A DNA stretch of 10,878 nt from an uncultured Ruminococcus sp. (GCA_902766575.1 CACXED010000144.1:1-10878), one strand, 5' to 3'; positions 1 through 7,090 are shown, counted from the first letter of the stretch. The notes: generated from the letters alone by a model not told the origin. Made by a program: numbers and translations.

Positions 1-1269
1 CCAGTCCTTCATCTTGTACTGCACGCCCTTGGTACCCAGGCCCTTCTCCTCAAGCCAGTCGATCATGGCCTGAATGGAATCCTTTTTGTTGTCATAGGCA
101 TTCAGGAATTCGGAATTGATCATTTTCCCGTCGCCGGTATAGGCTTCTTTGGAAATGTCTCCGCCCTCGATGACCTGGATGATGTCCACGCCGAACTTCT
201 TCGCAAAATCATAGTCTCTCTGGTCGTGAGCCGGGACAGCCATGATCGCGCCGGTTCCGTAGCCCATCATGACGTAGTCCGAGATGTAAATCGGTATCTC
301 CTTGCCGTTGACCGGATTGATGGCCCTGATTCCCTCGATGCAGACGCCGGTCTTGTCCTTGACGAGCTGAGTGCGCTCGAACTCGGTCTTTTTCGCGCAC
401 TCGTCCTTGTAGGCGTCGAGCGCGGAGATGTTGGAAATCGACTCGCGGTACTTCTCGATGACCGGATGCTCGGGAGCGATGACCATGAAGGTCACGCCGA
501 ACATCGTGTCGGGACGGGTAGTGTAGATGCGGAGCTTTTCGTCAAGCTCCTTTCCGTCCGAGCCGACGAGCGTGAAGTTGACAAACGCGCCCTCCGAGCG
601 GCCTATCCAGTTCTCCTGCTGGAGCTTTATGTTCGGGAGGTAATCGACCTTATCGAGCCCCTCGAGGAGCTTGTCGGCATACTCGGTAATGCGCAGATAC
701 CAGACGTCCTTCGACTTCTGGATAATGTCGCTGTGGCAGATATCGCACTTGCCGCCCTGAGAGTCCTCGTTGGAGAGGACGACCTTGCAGGACGGGCAGT
801 AGTTGACGAGCGTCTTTGCGCGGAAAACAAGTCCGGCGTCGAACATCTTGCGGAAAATCCACTGAGTCCACTTGTAGTAGCCCTCCTCGGTGGTGTCGAC
901 GACTCTCGACCAGTCGAAAGAGAAGCCGACGCGCTTTAACTGGGAGGTGAACCTGGCGATATTGGTATCCGTTACCTTGCGGGGATGGATGCCGGTCTTT
1001 ATCGCGTAGTTCTCTGTCGGGAGGCCGTAGGCGTCAAAGCCGATCGGAAAGAGCACGTTATAGCCCTGCATACGGCGCTTTCTCGAGACGACCTCAAGTC
1101 CGGAGTAGGCCTTGATGTGACCGACGTGCATACCCGCGCCGGAGGGATAGGGGAACTCGACGAGTCCATAGAATTTGGGCTTTGAGTGATCCTCCGAGGC
1201 TTTGAAAATGCCTGCCTCGTCCCATTTGTCCTGCCATTTTTTTTCGGCGGTTCTGAAATCATACTTCAT
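1..1269 (-). CDS. leuS: Leucyl-tRNA synthetase, N-terminal 423 residues (runs off the left edge)
   Basis: Class I aminoacyl-tRNA synthetase that charges tRNA-Leu in the cytoplasm. The ATG at 1269 opens MKYDFRTAEKKWQDKW. The nucleotide-binding motif PYPSGAGMHVGH lies at residues 40-51, followed by GFDAYGLPTEN (about 77-87). A zinc-binding pair CPSC (158-161) and CDIC (175-178) marks the ZN-1 insertion of bacterial LeuRS. The CP1 editing domain follows, with its threonine-rich peptide TTRPDT (250-255) and the VPAHDQRD segment (about 345-352), whose Asp binds mischarged amino acids; proofreading therefore looks intact. The window ends at KMKDW, just before the expected SRQRYWG segment, so the KMSKS loop and anticodon-binding domain lie outside. 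The start is supported by AAAGGA about 10 nt upstream. The gene follows rsfS after 52 bp, too short for the T-box leader that often precedes synthetase genes in Firmicutes. The identification is secure. Confidence 0.97.
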   Translation of the reverse strand, partial: MKYDFRTAEKKWQDKWDEAGIFKASEDHSKPKFYGLVEFPYPSGAGMHVGHIKAYSGLEVVSRKRRMQGYNVLFPIGFDAYGLPTENYAIKTGIHPRKVTDTNIARFTSQLKRVGFSFDWSRVVDTTEEGYYKWTQWIFRKMFDAGLVFRAKTLVNYCPSCKVVLSNEDSQGGKCDICHSDIIQKSKDVWYLRITEYADKLLEGLDKVDYLPNIKLQQENWIGRSEGAFVNFTLVGSDGKELDEKLRIYTTRPDTMFGVTFMVIAPEHPVIEKYRESISNISALDAYKDECAKKTEFERTQLVKDKTGVCIEGIRAINPVNGKEIPIYISDYVMMGYGTGAIMAVPAHDQRDYDFAKKFGVDIIQVIEGGDISKEAYTGDGKMINSEFLNAYDNKKDSIQAMIDWLEEKGLGTKGVQYKMKDW

Positions 1270-1291
1270 ATTGTTCAAATCCTTTACGATC

Positions 1292-1321
1292 AAATTTTAT
1301 CTGTCATTAAATTTTTCTGTC
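1292..1321 (-). repeat. Imperfect tandem direct repeat in the rsfS-leuS gap
   Basis: On the plus strand, AAATTTTATCTGTC (1292-1305) is repeated as AAATTTTTCTGTC (1309-1321), one base shorter, giving two adjacent copies of an AT-rich unit of about 17 bp. It fills most of the 52-bp gap before leuS. Read on the coding strand, the copy nearer leuS contains TAAAAT (1299-1294), which could serve as a -10 element, with GAGACA (1323-1318) 18 nt further upstream as a poor -35. The repetition is seen directly; a promoter role is a guess. Confidence 0.45.
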
Positions 1322-1723
1322 TCAGTTCCTGAGAAGCAGGTCGCTGATATCCACAGCCTCGGCGTCGCTCCAGAGCTTTTCGAGCTTGAAGAAATCGCGG
1401 TTGTCGCGGCTCATGATGTGAACCATCACCGAGCCGAAATCGAGCACTATCCATTGTCCCTCGCTATATCCGTCGATCCTCAGAGGAGCGACGCCGCGTA
1501 GGGAGAGCTTGTACTCCGCCTCGCCCGCCAAAGCCTTGATGTTGGTGTTGGACGTACCGCCGCAGATGATGAAATAATCCGCGATGACAGTCTGATCCGC
1601 CACGCGCAGGAGCTTTATGTCGCGCGCCTTTTTGAGGTCGAGCACGCGGACGAGCTCTCGCGCAAGCTCGATCGGCTCGGCGTTTTCGAGAGATGGGAGC
1701 ATTTCGGGAGTATTGCTGTCCAT
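1322..1723 (-). CDS. rsfS: Ribosomal silencing factor RsfS (RsfS/YbeB/iojap family)
   Basis: A 133-residue protein of the RsfS/YbeB/iojap family. Known members bind ribosomal protein uL14 on the 50S subunit and block subunit joining, damping translation when nutrients are short. Family hallmarks seen here are DYFIICGGTSNT (49-60), W91 followed by IVLDFGSVMVHIM (92-104), and FFKLEKLW (111-118) near the C-terminus. The length is slightly above the usual 105-120 residues because of an N-terminal lead of about 15 residues. The ATG at 1723 is preceded by AGAAAGGA at good spacing, which fixes the start. It lies 28 bp after the LCP gene with no terminator between them. The placement yqeK-LCP-rsfS-leuS is the conserved Firmicute order. 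Confidence 0.95.
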   Translation of the reverse strand: MDSNTPEMLPSLENAEPIELARELVRVLDLKKARDIKLLRVADQTVIADYFIICGGTSNTNIKALAGEAEYKLSLRGVAPLRIDGYSEGQWIVLDFGSVMVHIMSRDNRDFFKLEKLWSDAEAVDISDLLLRN

Positions 1724-1751
1724 ATATATTTTCCTTTCTATAATATTCGGA

Positions 1752-2987
1752 TCACTTGAGCTGGATGTTCAGCTCTCCGTCGTCTATCTGCTCGCCGTTT
1801 TTGATATCGGGTCTGACCTCAACCGCGGCGTCGTCGGGAGACGCGAGGTAGATCCGGCAGAACGCCTTTGAGTCCTCGTCGGTGAACGCCTGAGTCTTAT
1901 CAAAGATGGCGTCGGTGATCGGGTCGCTGTAGACGTTGAAGTAGGTGTTGATCATATCGAGGGTCGCCGCGCGGTTCATGCAGTAGTACCACGCGCCGGT
2001 CTCGGTCTGGAGCGCCGAGCCGTGCAGAGTCATCATCGAGATCTTCTCCATATCGACGCCGAGGAGCTTTTTCGCGTAGATAACTATATCGGCAAGCGGC
2101 ACGTCGGTGGTGACATATTTGAACACCTGCTCGGCGAGCTTGGGTATCGTCGAGACGGTCATGCTCGACTTGAGCTGCTTGAACAGCGCGGTCAGAAAGA
2201 GCTTCTGCGCGTCGATGCGTCCGATATCCGCCTGAACGTAGCCGTCCCTGAAGCGGACGAACATCTCCGCCTTTTTGCCGTCGAGGATCTGAGTCCCCGC
2301 TTTCAGGTGTATATAGAGATCCTGATCGGGATCCTCGTAGTCCATATCGTAGGGGACGTCCATCTTGACTCCGCCGATTGCGTCGACGATCCCTCTGAAG
2401 CCCTCGAGATTCACGTGCGCGTAGCCGTCGATCTGGATGCAGAGGCTCTTTTCAAGCAGCTCGCACATTCCCGCCATTCCCGCTTTCAGGAGCTCCTCCT
2501 GCGAGAGCGACGGATTTTTCGAATACGCGGCGGAGCGCATGGTCTTCATCGCGGTGTTGATCCTGCCGCGCACCTGATCGATCTCGATGTAAGTGTCGCG
2601 CGGGAGCTGCATGACCGAGAGGCTTCCCTCGCGCATATTGAAGTTGACGAGCATTATGACGTCGGTGTTCCACGACGCTGCGTCACGCCAGACCACGAGG
2701 AAGTTGACTACCTCCGTGTCGCGGGTAAAGGAGCCTGACGGCGCAGAGGGCTCGGTGTCGGTCGAGACCGGCAGAGTAGTGTCGGGCGGATCTATCGTGT
2801 CGGGAGGCTCGGTGTCGGTCTGAAAGGGTACGTCGGTGTCGACCGAGGGCTTGTGCAGCTTCAGGAACGCCGCTCCTCCTACAATCGCCGCAAGCAGCAC
2901 TATCACAAGCACGGCGAGCACTATTTTGTATACCGGTATGCGCCGCTTGGCGGGACGGCGCTTTTGGAGATTATTGTTGTTTTTCAA
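1752..2987 (-). CDS. LytR-CpsA-Psr (LCP) family membrane protein, probable cell-wall glycopolymer ligase
   Basis: A 411-residue LCP protein. LCP enzymes transfer undecaprenyl-phosphate-linked teichoic acids or capsule to peptidoglycan outside the membrane. The N-terminus is a K/R-rich cytoplasmic tail (1-20), one membrane segment (about 21-43), then a Thr/Pro/Asp-rich linker (about 49-88). The LCP domain starts near residue 93 and keeps D102, D109, the LPRDTY motif (128-133), and the late arginines in FVRFR (243-247) and ADIGRIDAQK (253-262). The usual G-x-D and R-S-D of the first motif read W-R-D and N-T-D here, so that region is divergent. A C-terminal extension of over 100 residues has no recognised domain. 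The start is a TTG at 2987, supported by GAGGAAAA about 5 nt upstream; it overlaps the end of yqeK by 17 bp. The gene name lytR is not assigned because the polymer substrate is unknown. Confidence 0.9.
   Translation of the reverse strand: MKNNNNLQKRRPAKRRIPVYKIVLAVLVIVLLAAIVGGAAFLKLHKPSVDTDVPFQTDTEPPDTIDPPDTTLPVSTDTEPSAPSGSFTRDTEVVNFLVVWRDAASWNTDVIMLVNFNMREGSLSVMQLPRDTYIEIDQVRGRINTAMKTMRSAAYSKNPSLSQEELLKAGMAGMCELLEKSLCIQIDGYAHVNLEGFRGIVDAIGGVKMDVPYDMDYEDPDQDLYIHLKAGTQILDGKKAEMFVRFRDGYVQADIGRIDAQKLFLTALFKQLKSSMTVSTIPKLAEQVFKYVTTDVPLADIVIYAKKLLGVDMEKISMMTLHGSALQTETGAWYYCMNRAATLDMINTYFNVYSDPITDAIFDKTQAFTDEDSKAFCRIYLASPDDAAVEVRPDIKNGEQIDDGELNIQLK
2749..2820 (-). repeat. 15-bp direct repeat coding for the LCP linker
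   Basis: The plus-strand sequence GGCTCGGTGTCGGTC occurs at 2749-2763 and again at 2806-2820. Both copies encode the tetrapeptide-like TDTEP within the Thr/Pro/Asp-rich spacer between the membrane helix and the LCP domain. The intervening DNA holds further degenerate GTGTCGGG units coding for PPDT. Such linkers often grow or shrink by slippage, so this stretch may vary in length between strains. Confidence 0.6.
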
Positions 2988-3618
2988 ATTCTTTTTCCTC
3001 TATCAGAAAATTGCGCGCCTCGACGGTGTCACGATGGATAGGCGTTCCATCGTCGATAAGCCCGCGGATCGTCATATCAAAGGATAAAATCAGGGTGTCG
3101 CGTAAAACATTATTCCTTTCGTCCTCACCGTGAGCCGCCGAGATCCCGTCCCAGAAGAATTTTCTGAGCTTCACGCAGTCGTCGAAGGTTCGTGTATCCT
3201 CGATGTAGTCGGCGAGGTAGAGCAGCTTTTCGGCGATGCTCATATCCGCCTGACCGGTGGTGTGGTATAGAACGGCGCTGTAGACCGTCTCGGTGAAGAA
3301 CTCGGGGAATTTCCGGCGGATGACCTCGCAGGCGGTCTGAGCGTGGAAGGTCTTGGGCATGAGCCGGTCGCCCGACGTGTACTGTATGCCGTATTTGTCG
3401 CAGAGCTCAAGCTGCTCGTCAAGCGGGAGCGGCTTTGTTATATCGTGCAGCAGAGCCGCCGCGCGAAGCTCGAACTCAAGCTCAGGGGCGTATAGCTCCG
3501 CGAGCTTTGTTATCTCGCGCTCCACGCCATAGGTGTGGCTGAGCCGCTTTCCGCCGATGTAGTCCTTGATCGACTCGCGGAGCTTTGCGAGCTGTTTTTC
3601 CTGTGCTTCGGTTATCAT
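2971..3618 (-). CDS. yqeK: YqeK-family HD-domain phosphohydrolase (probable Ap4A hydrolase)
   Basis: A 215-residue HD-superfamily protein of the YqeK type. Characterised YqeK proteins cleave diadenosine tetraphosphate symmetrically to ADP in a metal-dependent way. Numbering from the chosen start, the metal and phosphate ligands expected of the family are visible: H28 in RLSHTYGV, the H58-D59 pair in LLHDITK, H92 in FHAQTA, H119 in VLYHTTG, and D137 in LADYIEDTR. An in-frame ATG at 3630 and an ORF extending to 3660 exist, but AAAGGA abuts the ATG at 3630 with no spacing. It sits 12 nt ahead of the ATG at 3618, which also gives the usual family N-terminus. nadD ends 46 bp upstream, and the two genes are neighbours across Firmicutes. 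The last 17 bp overlap the LCP gene. The activity is inferred from the family. Confidence 0.93.
   Translation of the reverse strand: MITEAQEKQLAKLRESIKDYIGGKRLSHTYGVEREITKLAELYAPELEFELRAAALLHDITKPLPLDEQLELCDKYGIQYTSGDRLMPKTFHAQTACEVIRRKFPEFFTETVYSAVLYHTTGQADMSIAEKLLYLADYIEDTRTFDDCVKLRKFFWDGISAAHGEDERNNVLRDTLILSFDMTIRGLIDDGTPIHRDTVEARNFLIEEKEFEKQQ
2985..2997 (-). promoter_or_regulatory. Ribosome binding site that decides the TTG start of the LCP gene
   Basis: Inside the last codons of yqeK the coding strand reads GAGGAAAAAGAA immediately before TTG at 2987-2985. No ATG or GTG in this frame gives a complete protein with the basic tail, and the SD-to-TTG spacing is normal. This site both encodes the yqeK C-terminus (EEKEF) and serves the next gene, so translation of the two is probably coupled. 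Confidence 0.75.
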
Positions 3619-3664
3619 AGCTGTAACCATTCCTTTCGCAAAATTATCTCTCCCGGCCAAAAAT

Positions 3665-4267
3665 TCAGACCGAGTACAGATGATTTTCTCTTATATATTC
3701 CATAACGCTCTCGGGGATAAGACCGTCTGTCGGTTCTCCCGAGCGGAGCAGCTCCCGAAGCCGCGTCGAGGATATCTCGAGCGCAGGCTCGTCTATCATG
3801 TGTATTCTCGCCCCGAAGCGCGTTTTGTATTCGTCAGTCTTTTCCGATATCAGCCCGTCCGACGCTCTATCCGACTCGCGCCGCTTGAGCACGATGTCCG
3901 CGAGCCTAAAGATATCGGGCGCTCTGTACCATTCGTCAAGGGTCAGGAACATATCCGTCCCGACGAGCATATAGAGCTCGTTTCCCGGCGCGAAATGCTC
4001 GAGAGTGTAGACCGTGTAGCTCTTGCCCTCGCGCTTTATCTCAAAGTCCGAGACCTCGATTTTCGGGTCGGAATCCGAAAAGGCAATCCGAGCCATCTCG
4101 AGCCGATCCCCGGCAGTCGCTCCGGCGACCTCGGCCTTATGCGGCGGCAGAGCAGTAGGTATCACGCAGAGCCGGTCGAGCTCAAACCGGTCGAGAAACT
4201 CTCCTGCCGCCGTGATGTGTCCCATGTGTATCGGCGAGAAGGTCCCGCCGTAGATTCCGAGCTTCAT
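3665..4267 (-). CDS. nadD: Nicotinate-nucleotide adenylyltransferase
   Basis: A 200-residue enzyme joining nicotinate mononucleotide and ATP to give deamido-NAD, the shared step of de novo and Preiss-Handler NAD synthesis. The nucleotidyltransferase signature GGTFSPIHMGH sits at residues 7-17 with both H14 and H17 of the HxGH motif. PTALPPHK follows near residue 37 and GTDMFLTLDEWY in the middle, and the second ATP-binding motif ISSTRLR is near 165-171. The length matches the family. The ATG at 4267 overlaps the TGA of yhbY as ATGA, and no strong separate ribosome site is visible, so translation is probably coupled to yhbY. A longer in-frame reading upstream to 4468 lies inside yhbY in the wrong frame and was not used. 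Confidence 0.97.
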   Translation of the reverse strand: MKLGIYGGTFSPIHMGHITAAGEFLDRFELDRLCVIPTALPPHKAEVAGATAGDRLEMARIAFSDSDPKIEVSDFEIKREGKSYTVYTLEHFAPGNELYMLVGTDMFLTLDEWYRAPDIFRLADIVLKRRESDRASDGLISEKTDEYKTRFGARIHMIDEPALEISSTRLRELLRSGEPTDGLIPESVMEYIRENHLYSV

Positions 4268-4563
4268 TTCAGCGCTTTCAGGTCTATCTTCTTGTGGTCG
4301 ACCGACTCGCGGTAGAGCACGAAGCGCGTGCCGATGACCTGAACCACGTCGGCTCCGACGCGCTCTGCGATCTCGGCGGCGGCTTCCTTTGCGCTGTACT
4401 CGGAGTTGTCGAGGACGCGGAGCTTGATTAGCTCGCGGGCCTCGAGCGCGTTTCCGATCTGTTCGCACATATTGTCGGTGACGCCGCCCTTGCCGACCTG
4501 AAAGATCGTCTCGAGCGACGAAGCCATCGCGCGCAGCGAGGCGCGCTGTTTGCTTGTAAGCAT
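4264..4563 (-). CDS. yhbY: YhbY-family RNA-binding protein (CRM domain)
   Basis: A 99-residue single-domain CRM/YhbY protein. Family members have a KH-like RNA-binding fold and associate with precursor 50S ribosomal subunits. Seen here are the N-terminal SKQRASLRAMA, the VGKGGVTDNM loop (23-32) that corresponds to the conserved GxxG-like RNA-contact loop, ELIKLRVL (44-51), and the C-terminal strand QVIGTRFVLYR (75-85). The length is typical. AAGGAG lies 8 nt before the ATG at 4563, one of the best ribosome sites in the window. The gene starts 24 bp after the 151-aa gene and is fused by an ATGA overlap to nadD, a pairing common in Firmicutes, where obg often precedes yhbY; obg is not present here. 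Confidence 0.95.
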   Translation of the reverse strand: MLTSKQRASLRAMASSLETIFQVGKGGVTDNMCEQIGNALEARELIKLRVLDNSEYSAKEAAAEIAERVGADVVQVIGTRFVLYRESVDHKKIDLKALK

Positions 4564-4587
4564 AAATTTTTCTCCTTTTGAGGAAGA

Positions 4588-5043
4588 TTACCGGAAATCC
4601 TCGGATACCAGCCAGTCCTTTGCGCGGTCGAAATCGTTGATGAAGGCAAAGGCGAAGTCGCTCTTTCCGGAAAGCGCGCTCCGGAGCAGTTTCTCGATCT
4701 GACGGTTGGTTCCGATAAAGCAGACGCGGGTGAATTTCTTTTTCCCGCCGCAGAGCAGTCCGGCGATCCTGTCCGCAAGCTCCTGTGTGACGACAGTCTC
4801 GTCGAGGACGAATCCGATCTGCGACGGCTTTGAGAGCGAAAGGAACTCGCCGCTGTCGGCTTCTAACTTTGAGAGCGCAAGCTCTGTATACTGATAAATG
4901 CCGTCGAGATGCTCAAACCATATCTCGCCTCCGGCATACGGGAGCGAGAAGGATTTTTTCCTGTACCCCGGCAGCTTCTCGGGCGAGTCGGCCGCGCAAA
5001 AGCGGCTCTGATCGTCCCGGGAAAAGAGCTCAGACAGCTTCAT
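4588..5043 (-). CDS. Uncharacterised 151-residue protein, possible STAS/SpoIIAA-like fold
   Basis: I do not recognise this family with confidence. The protein is soluble, with no signal peptide or membrane helix. The C-terminal half (about 76-149) alternates predicted strands and helices: QIGFVLDETVV, then ADRIAGLLCGG, then TRVCFIGTN, then a helix and FAFINDFDRAKDWLVSED. An ending of the form F-x-D-x-x-x-A-x-x-W-L is seen in SpoIIAA-like/STAS-type proteins, which is the only basis for the fold guess. There is no obvious catalytic motif. The ATG at 5043 overlaps the flavodoxin gene's end by 14 bp and has GGAG 7 nt upstream, so the two are probably co-translated. Functional linkage to the flavodoxin is an inference from this coupling only. 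Confidence 0.8.
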   Translation of the reverse strand: MKLSELFSRDDQSRFCAADSPEKLPGYRKKSFSLPYAGGEIWFEHLDGIYQYTELALSKLEADSGEFLSLSKPSQIGFVLDETVVTQELADRIAGLLCGGKKKFTRVCFIGTNRQIEKLLRSALSGKSDFAFAFINDFDRAKDWLVSEDFR

Positions 5044-5560
5044 TCGGCTTCTCCGCGCCCGAGCCGTACCATTCGAGCAGGGCTTTCAGATTCTCCCTTT
5101 TGACGCGGCTGCCGCCGCTTTGCATAAGCTCGAGCATATCGTTCTCGTCGGGAGTGCGGTCGGTCTTGGCGGCTAAATTCTTACCGACCGTCATCGACAT
5201 CAGCTTCATCATCAGCCAATATACGCCCCTTAGCTTCCCGAGCGAAAATCCGCCCTGAGCCGTGAATACCGGCAGGCTCTCGGGGATATTGTTTGCCTTT
5301 CGGAGCTCCGATATCTGCGAGCCGGTCTTGCCCATTCCAACGCCGCAGACGGCAGAGACCCTGAACAGCTTTGCGGCTTTCGGATAGCCCTTGACCGTCC
5401 CCGCCATGATCCAGCCGAGATATATTATCTCCGAGCCGGGTTCAAGGCGCTTTCCGGCGTCCGCGAGCGAATAAACCGGGAGTCGAGTCTCCTCGCCGAG
5501 CAGCTTTGCGTATTCCTCGGTGTATCCGGTGTTTGACGTGTAAACTATCGCTCTTAACAT
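5030..5560 (-). CDS. Flavodoxin-family protein (HemG-like flavodoxin domain)
   Basis: A 176-residue flavodoxin-fold protein expected to bind FMN. The N-terminal strand and phosphate loop read MLRAIVYTSNTGYT, with the T/S-x-T-G-x-T loop at 8-14. A second cofactor-side loop is YLGWIMAGTVKGY (47-59). The C-terminal half, AQGGFSLGKL through the hydrophobic WLMMKLMSMTVGK (about 101-127), resembles the same region of flavodoxin-domain proteins related to protoporphyrinogen oxidase HemG, but a heme role cannot be claimed. The ATG at 5560 is chosen because it gives the canonical flavodoxin N-terminus and has GGAG 9 nt upstream; an in-frame ATG at 5581 would overlap rdgB and add seven residues. rdgB ends only 4 bp earlier. 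The electron donor and acceptor are unknown. Confidence 0.87.
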   Translation of the reverse strand: MLRAIVYTSNTGYTEEYAKLLGEETRLPVYSLADAGKRLEPGSEIIYLGWIMAGTVKGYPKAAKLFRVSAVCGVGMGKTGSQISELRKANNIPESLPVFTAQGGFSLGKLRGVYWLMMKLMSMTVGKNLAAKTDRTPDENDMLELMQSGGSRVKRENLKALLEWYGSGAEKPNEAV

Positions 5561-5564
5561 GATT

Positions 5565-6167
5565 TTAATCTCCGATCCCATGCGCCCTGAGCTTCGCGGC
5601 GAACTCGCGCATAGCTCTGCCGCGATGGCTGACCGAATTCTTTTCGTCGGGAGTCAGCTCGGCGAAGGTCTTTCCCAGCGGCTCATACCAGAACAGCGGG
5701 TCGTAGCCGAAGCCGTCCTGCCCTCTCGGAGACTCGAGTATTCTGCCCTCGCAGACGCCCTCGGCCTGTATCTCGTCCCCATCCGGGAAAATGCAGGTGA
5801 CGACCGTTCTGAACCGGGCGGTGCGCTTCTCGTCCGGAACTCCGGCGAGCGCGGCGAGGAGCTTTTTATTGTTCTTCTCGTCGGTCGCGCCCTCGCCCGA
5901 GTAGCGCGCCGAGTAAACTCCCGGCTCTCCGCCCAGAGCGTCGACCTCGAGCCCCGAATCGTCGGCGACGCCTATATAGCCGAGCCGCGCCGGAACGCTC
6001 GCCTTAATGCGGGAATTTTCGGCAAAGGTAGCGCCGTCCTCGACAATCTCGTCGTGAAAGCCGATGTCGTCAAGCGACAGCACAGTTATATCAGACGAGA
6101 TTTCCGACAAAAAAGTTTCAAGCTCCTTTATTTTTTTTCGATTTCGCGATGCAAGTACGAGCTTCAT
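5565..6167 (-). CDS. rdgB: Non-canonical purine NTP pyrophosphatase (RdgB/HAM1 family)
   Basis: A 200-residue ITPase/XTPase that hydrolyses dITP, ITP and XTP to the monophosphate and pyrophosphate, keeping deaminated purines out of DNA and RNA. The full set of family motifs is present: SRNRKKIKE (7-15) for phosphate binding, ATFAENSRIKA (46-56), ADDSGLEVDAL (68-78) with the metal-binding acidic residues, GVYSARY (83-89), GQDGFGYDPLF (149-159) for base recognition, and SHRGRA (180-185). The length is normal. The ATG at 6167 overlaps the ftsY stop as ATGA, with AAGGGAG 7 nt upstream inside the ftsY end. A run of eight A in codons 10-13 is a possible slippage site but leaves the frame intact here. 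Confidence 0.97.
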   Translation of the reverse strand: MKLVLASRNRKKIKELETFLSEISSDITVLSLDDIGFHDEIVEDGATFAENSRIKASVPARLGYIGVADDSGLEVDALGGEPGVYSARYSGEGATDEKNNKKLLAALAGVPDEKRTARFRTVVTCIFPDGDEIQAEGVCEGRILESPRGQDGFGYDPLFWYEPLGKTFAELTPDEKNSVSHRGRAMREFAAKLRAHGIGD

Positions 6168-7090
6168 TCCGATTCTCCCTTATCCGTCTCAAAGAGCGCG
6201 TCGACAAAATCCTTTGCAACGAACTCCTGCATATCGTCGTATTTCTCGCCGACGCCGATGAACTTGACCGGAATGTCGAGCTCCTTCTTGATCGAGAAGA
6301 CGATGCCGCCCTTTGCGGTTCCGTCTAACTTTGTGAGTATCAGTCCGGTGATGTTCGCGGCGTGCTTGAACTCCTTGGCCTGCGAGACGGCGTTCTGACC
6401 GGTCGTAGCGTCGAGTACGAGCAGAGTCTCGCGCGCGGCTCCGGGAATCTCGCGGTCGATGACGCGGTTGATCTTGGCAAGCTCGTCCATCAGGTTCTTC
6501 TTGTTGTGGAGACGTCCGGCGGTGTCGATGATCAGCACGTCTGCGCCGCGCTTTTTGGCGGCGCTGACCGCGTCGAAAACGACAGCGGCGGGATCCGAGC
6601 CCTCGCTGTGCTTGATGAGCTCGACTCCGACCCGGTCAGCCCAGATCTGGAGCTGATCGATCGCGGCGGCTCTGAAGGTATCGGCGGCCGCGAGCATGAC
6701 CTGCTTGCCCTGCTCCTTGAGCCGGTGCGCGATCTTTGCGATCGAGGTCGTCTTTCCGACGCCGTTGACTCCGATGACGAGTATCACCGACGGCGTGGTC
6801 GAGAGGTTGAGCGGCTCTCCCTCGCCTATCATTCCGACGAGTATGTCGCGGAGCGCGAGACGGCAGGCCTCCGGATCGGTGATCCGCTCGTCCTTTATGC
6901 GTTCGCGGAGCTGTGCGATTATCTCCTCGGAGGAGTTCACTCCGACGTCCGCCATGATGAGCAGCTCCTCAAGCTCCTCGAGCATATCCTCGTCAACTCT
7001 GACGAAGCTCTTGAAAAGGTTGTCGACCTGCTTGAAAATGGCGTTCTTGGTCTTGGTGAGCCCCGCCTTGAGCTTTTCAAAAAATCCCAT
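6164..7090 (-). CDS. ftsY: Signal recognition particle receptor FtsY
   Basis: A 308-residue SRP GTPase that docks the Ffh-ribosome complex to the membrane for co-translational insertion. The N domain (about 25-90) is followed by the G domain: P-loop GVNGVGKT (107-114), DTFRAAA (137-143) in the SRP-specific insertion box, DTAGR (189-193), TKLDG (253-257) and the closing GVGEKYDDMQEF (279-290). The acidic A domain of E. coli FtsY is absent, as usual in Firmicutes; the N-terminal MGFFEKLKAGLTKTK segment looks amphipathic and is the likely membrane-contact helix. The ATG at 7090 has GGAG 8 nt upstream. It starts 18 bp after smc, the usual Firmicute neighbour, and overlaps rdgB. Confidence 0.98.
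   Translation of the reverse strand: MGFFEKLKAGLTKTKNAIFKQVDNLFKSFVRVDEDMLEELEELLIMADVGVNSSEEIIAQLRERIKDERITDPEACRLALRDILVGMIGEGEPLNLSTTPSVILVIGVNGVGKTTSIAKIAHRLKEQGKQVMLAAADTFRAAAIDQLQIWADRVGVELIKHSEGSDPAAVVFDAVSAAKKRGADVLIIDTAGRLHNKKNLMDELAKINRVIDREIPGAARETLLVLDATTGQNAVSQAKEFKHAANITGLILTKLDGTAKGGIVFSIKKELDIPVKFIGVGEKYDDMQEFVAKDFVDALFETDKGESE

Noticed and set aside
226..939. Long open frame on the plus strand opposite leuS (237 codons)
   Set aside because: It is the complement of leuS coding DNA. GC-biased third positions leave the antisense frame open; no ribosome site or recognisable domain is present.
2022..2738. Long plus-strand open frame opposite the LCP gene (238 codons)
   Set aside because: Antisense shadow of a confidently identified gene, with charged, low-information composition and no family motifs.
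3566..4315. Plus-strand open frame spanning nadD and the start of yqeK (249 codons)
   Set aside because: It crosses the boundaries of conserved minus-strand genes and has no motif of its own.
6125..6145. Run of eight A near the start of rdgB followed by AAAGGAG, considered as a programmed frameshift site
   Set aside because: The zero frame is the conserved full-length enzyme, the Shine-Dalgarno-like sequence is downstream rather than upstream of the slip site, and no stimulating hairpin is evident.
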